Assembly (NCBI GenBank): GCA_017390125.1
Contig: JAFPCT010000020.1
Location: 1 to 5,979, forward strand
Direction of reading: 5' to 3'
Origin: Treponema sp.
Lineage (GTDB): Bacteria > Spirochaetota > Spirochaetia > Treponematales > Treponemataceae
DNA: 5,979 nucleotides
Position numbers and translations under genes: made by a program. Below the pieces are notes generated by a model. It was not told the origin of the DNA. It made no database searches and worked only from the letters and a program-made list of their open reading frames with translations. Shown piece by piece: positions 5,972 through 5,979 of this stretch. Every line of letters starts with the position of its first letter. The stretch's first letter is position 1.

Positions 5972-5979
5972 CTACTACT

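Overview
The window looks like a chromosomal segment from a spirochete, most likely a host-associated Treponema. The basis is the protein types and not a database match. There is an OmpA-family protein whose peptidoglycan-binding motif reads GHTADLG instead of GHTDxxG, with a long N-terminal region of unfamiliar type. I recall this architecture from the T. pallidum Tp0624 family. No mobile element, CRISPR array, rRNA or tRNA was seen.

Region 1 (1-2670, plus strand) is a compact, apparently co-transcribed cluster. It holds the 3' part of an unrecognised Trp-rich protein, a secreted MltD-like lytic transglycosylase joined to it by a one-base stop/start overlap, and a secreted OmpA-like protein. 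An enzyme that cleaves peptidoglycan next to a protein built on a peptidoglycan-binding fold suggests a shared role in the periplasm or cell envelope. The first gene may belong to the same process.

Region 2 (2671-3012) has no assured gene. Its first half is GC-richer and full of inverted repeats. It could terminate the envelope operon, and on the minus strand it also holds a very short hydrophobic ORF. Its second half is AT-rich and ends in a good sigma-70-type promoter (TTGAGC, 17 bases, TATAAT) for leuS.

Region 3 (3013-5565, plus strand) is leuS, a complete leucyl-tRNA synthetase with active site, editing domain and two Cys4 zinc-type clusters intact. The reading frame stays open upstream to a TTG at 2917, but that codon lies upstream of the predicted transcript start. 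The ATG at 3013 is the likely start.

Region 4 (5566-5979): a long hairpin with T-runs on both strands separates leuS from a convergent minus-strand gene for a single-domain STAS protein of the anti-anti-sigma-factor type. The probable phospho-serine is kept but its surroundings are altered.

Most of the window is ordinary housekeeping and envelope biology. The places most worth a second look are the altered OmpA motif, the structured spacer with its tiny hydrophobic ORF, and the Trp-rich unknown gene coupled to the transglycosylase.
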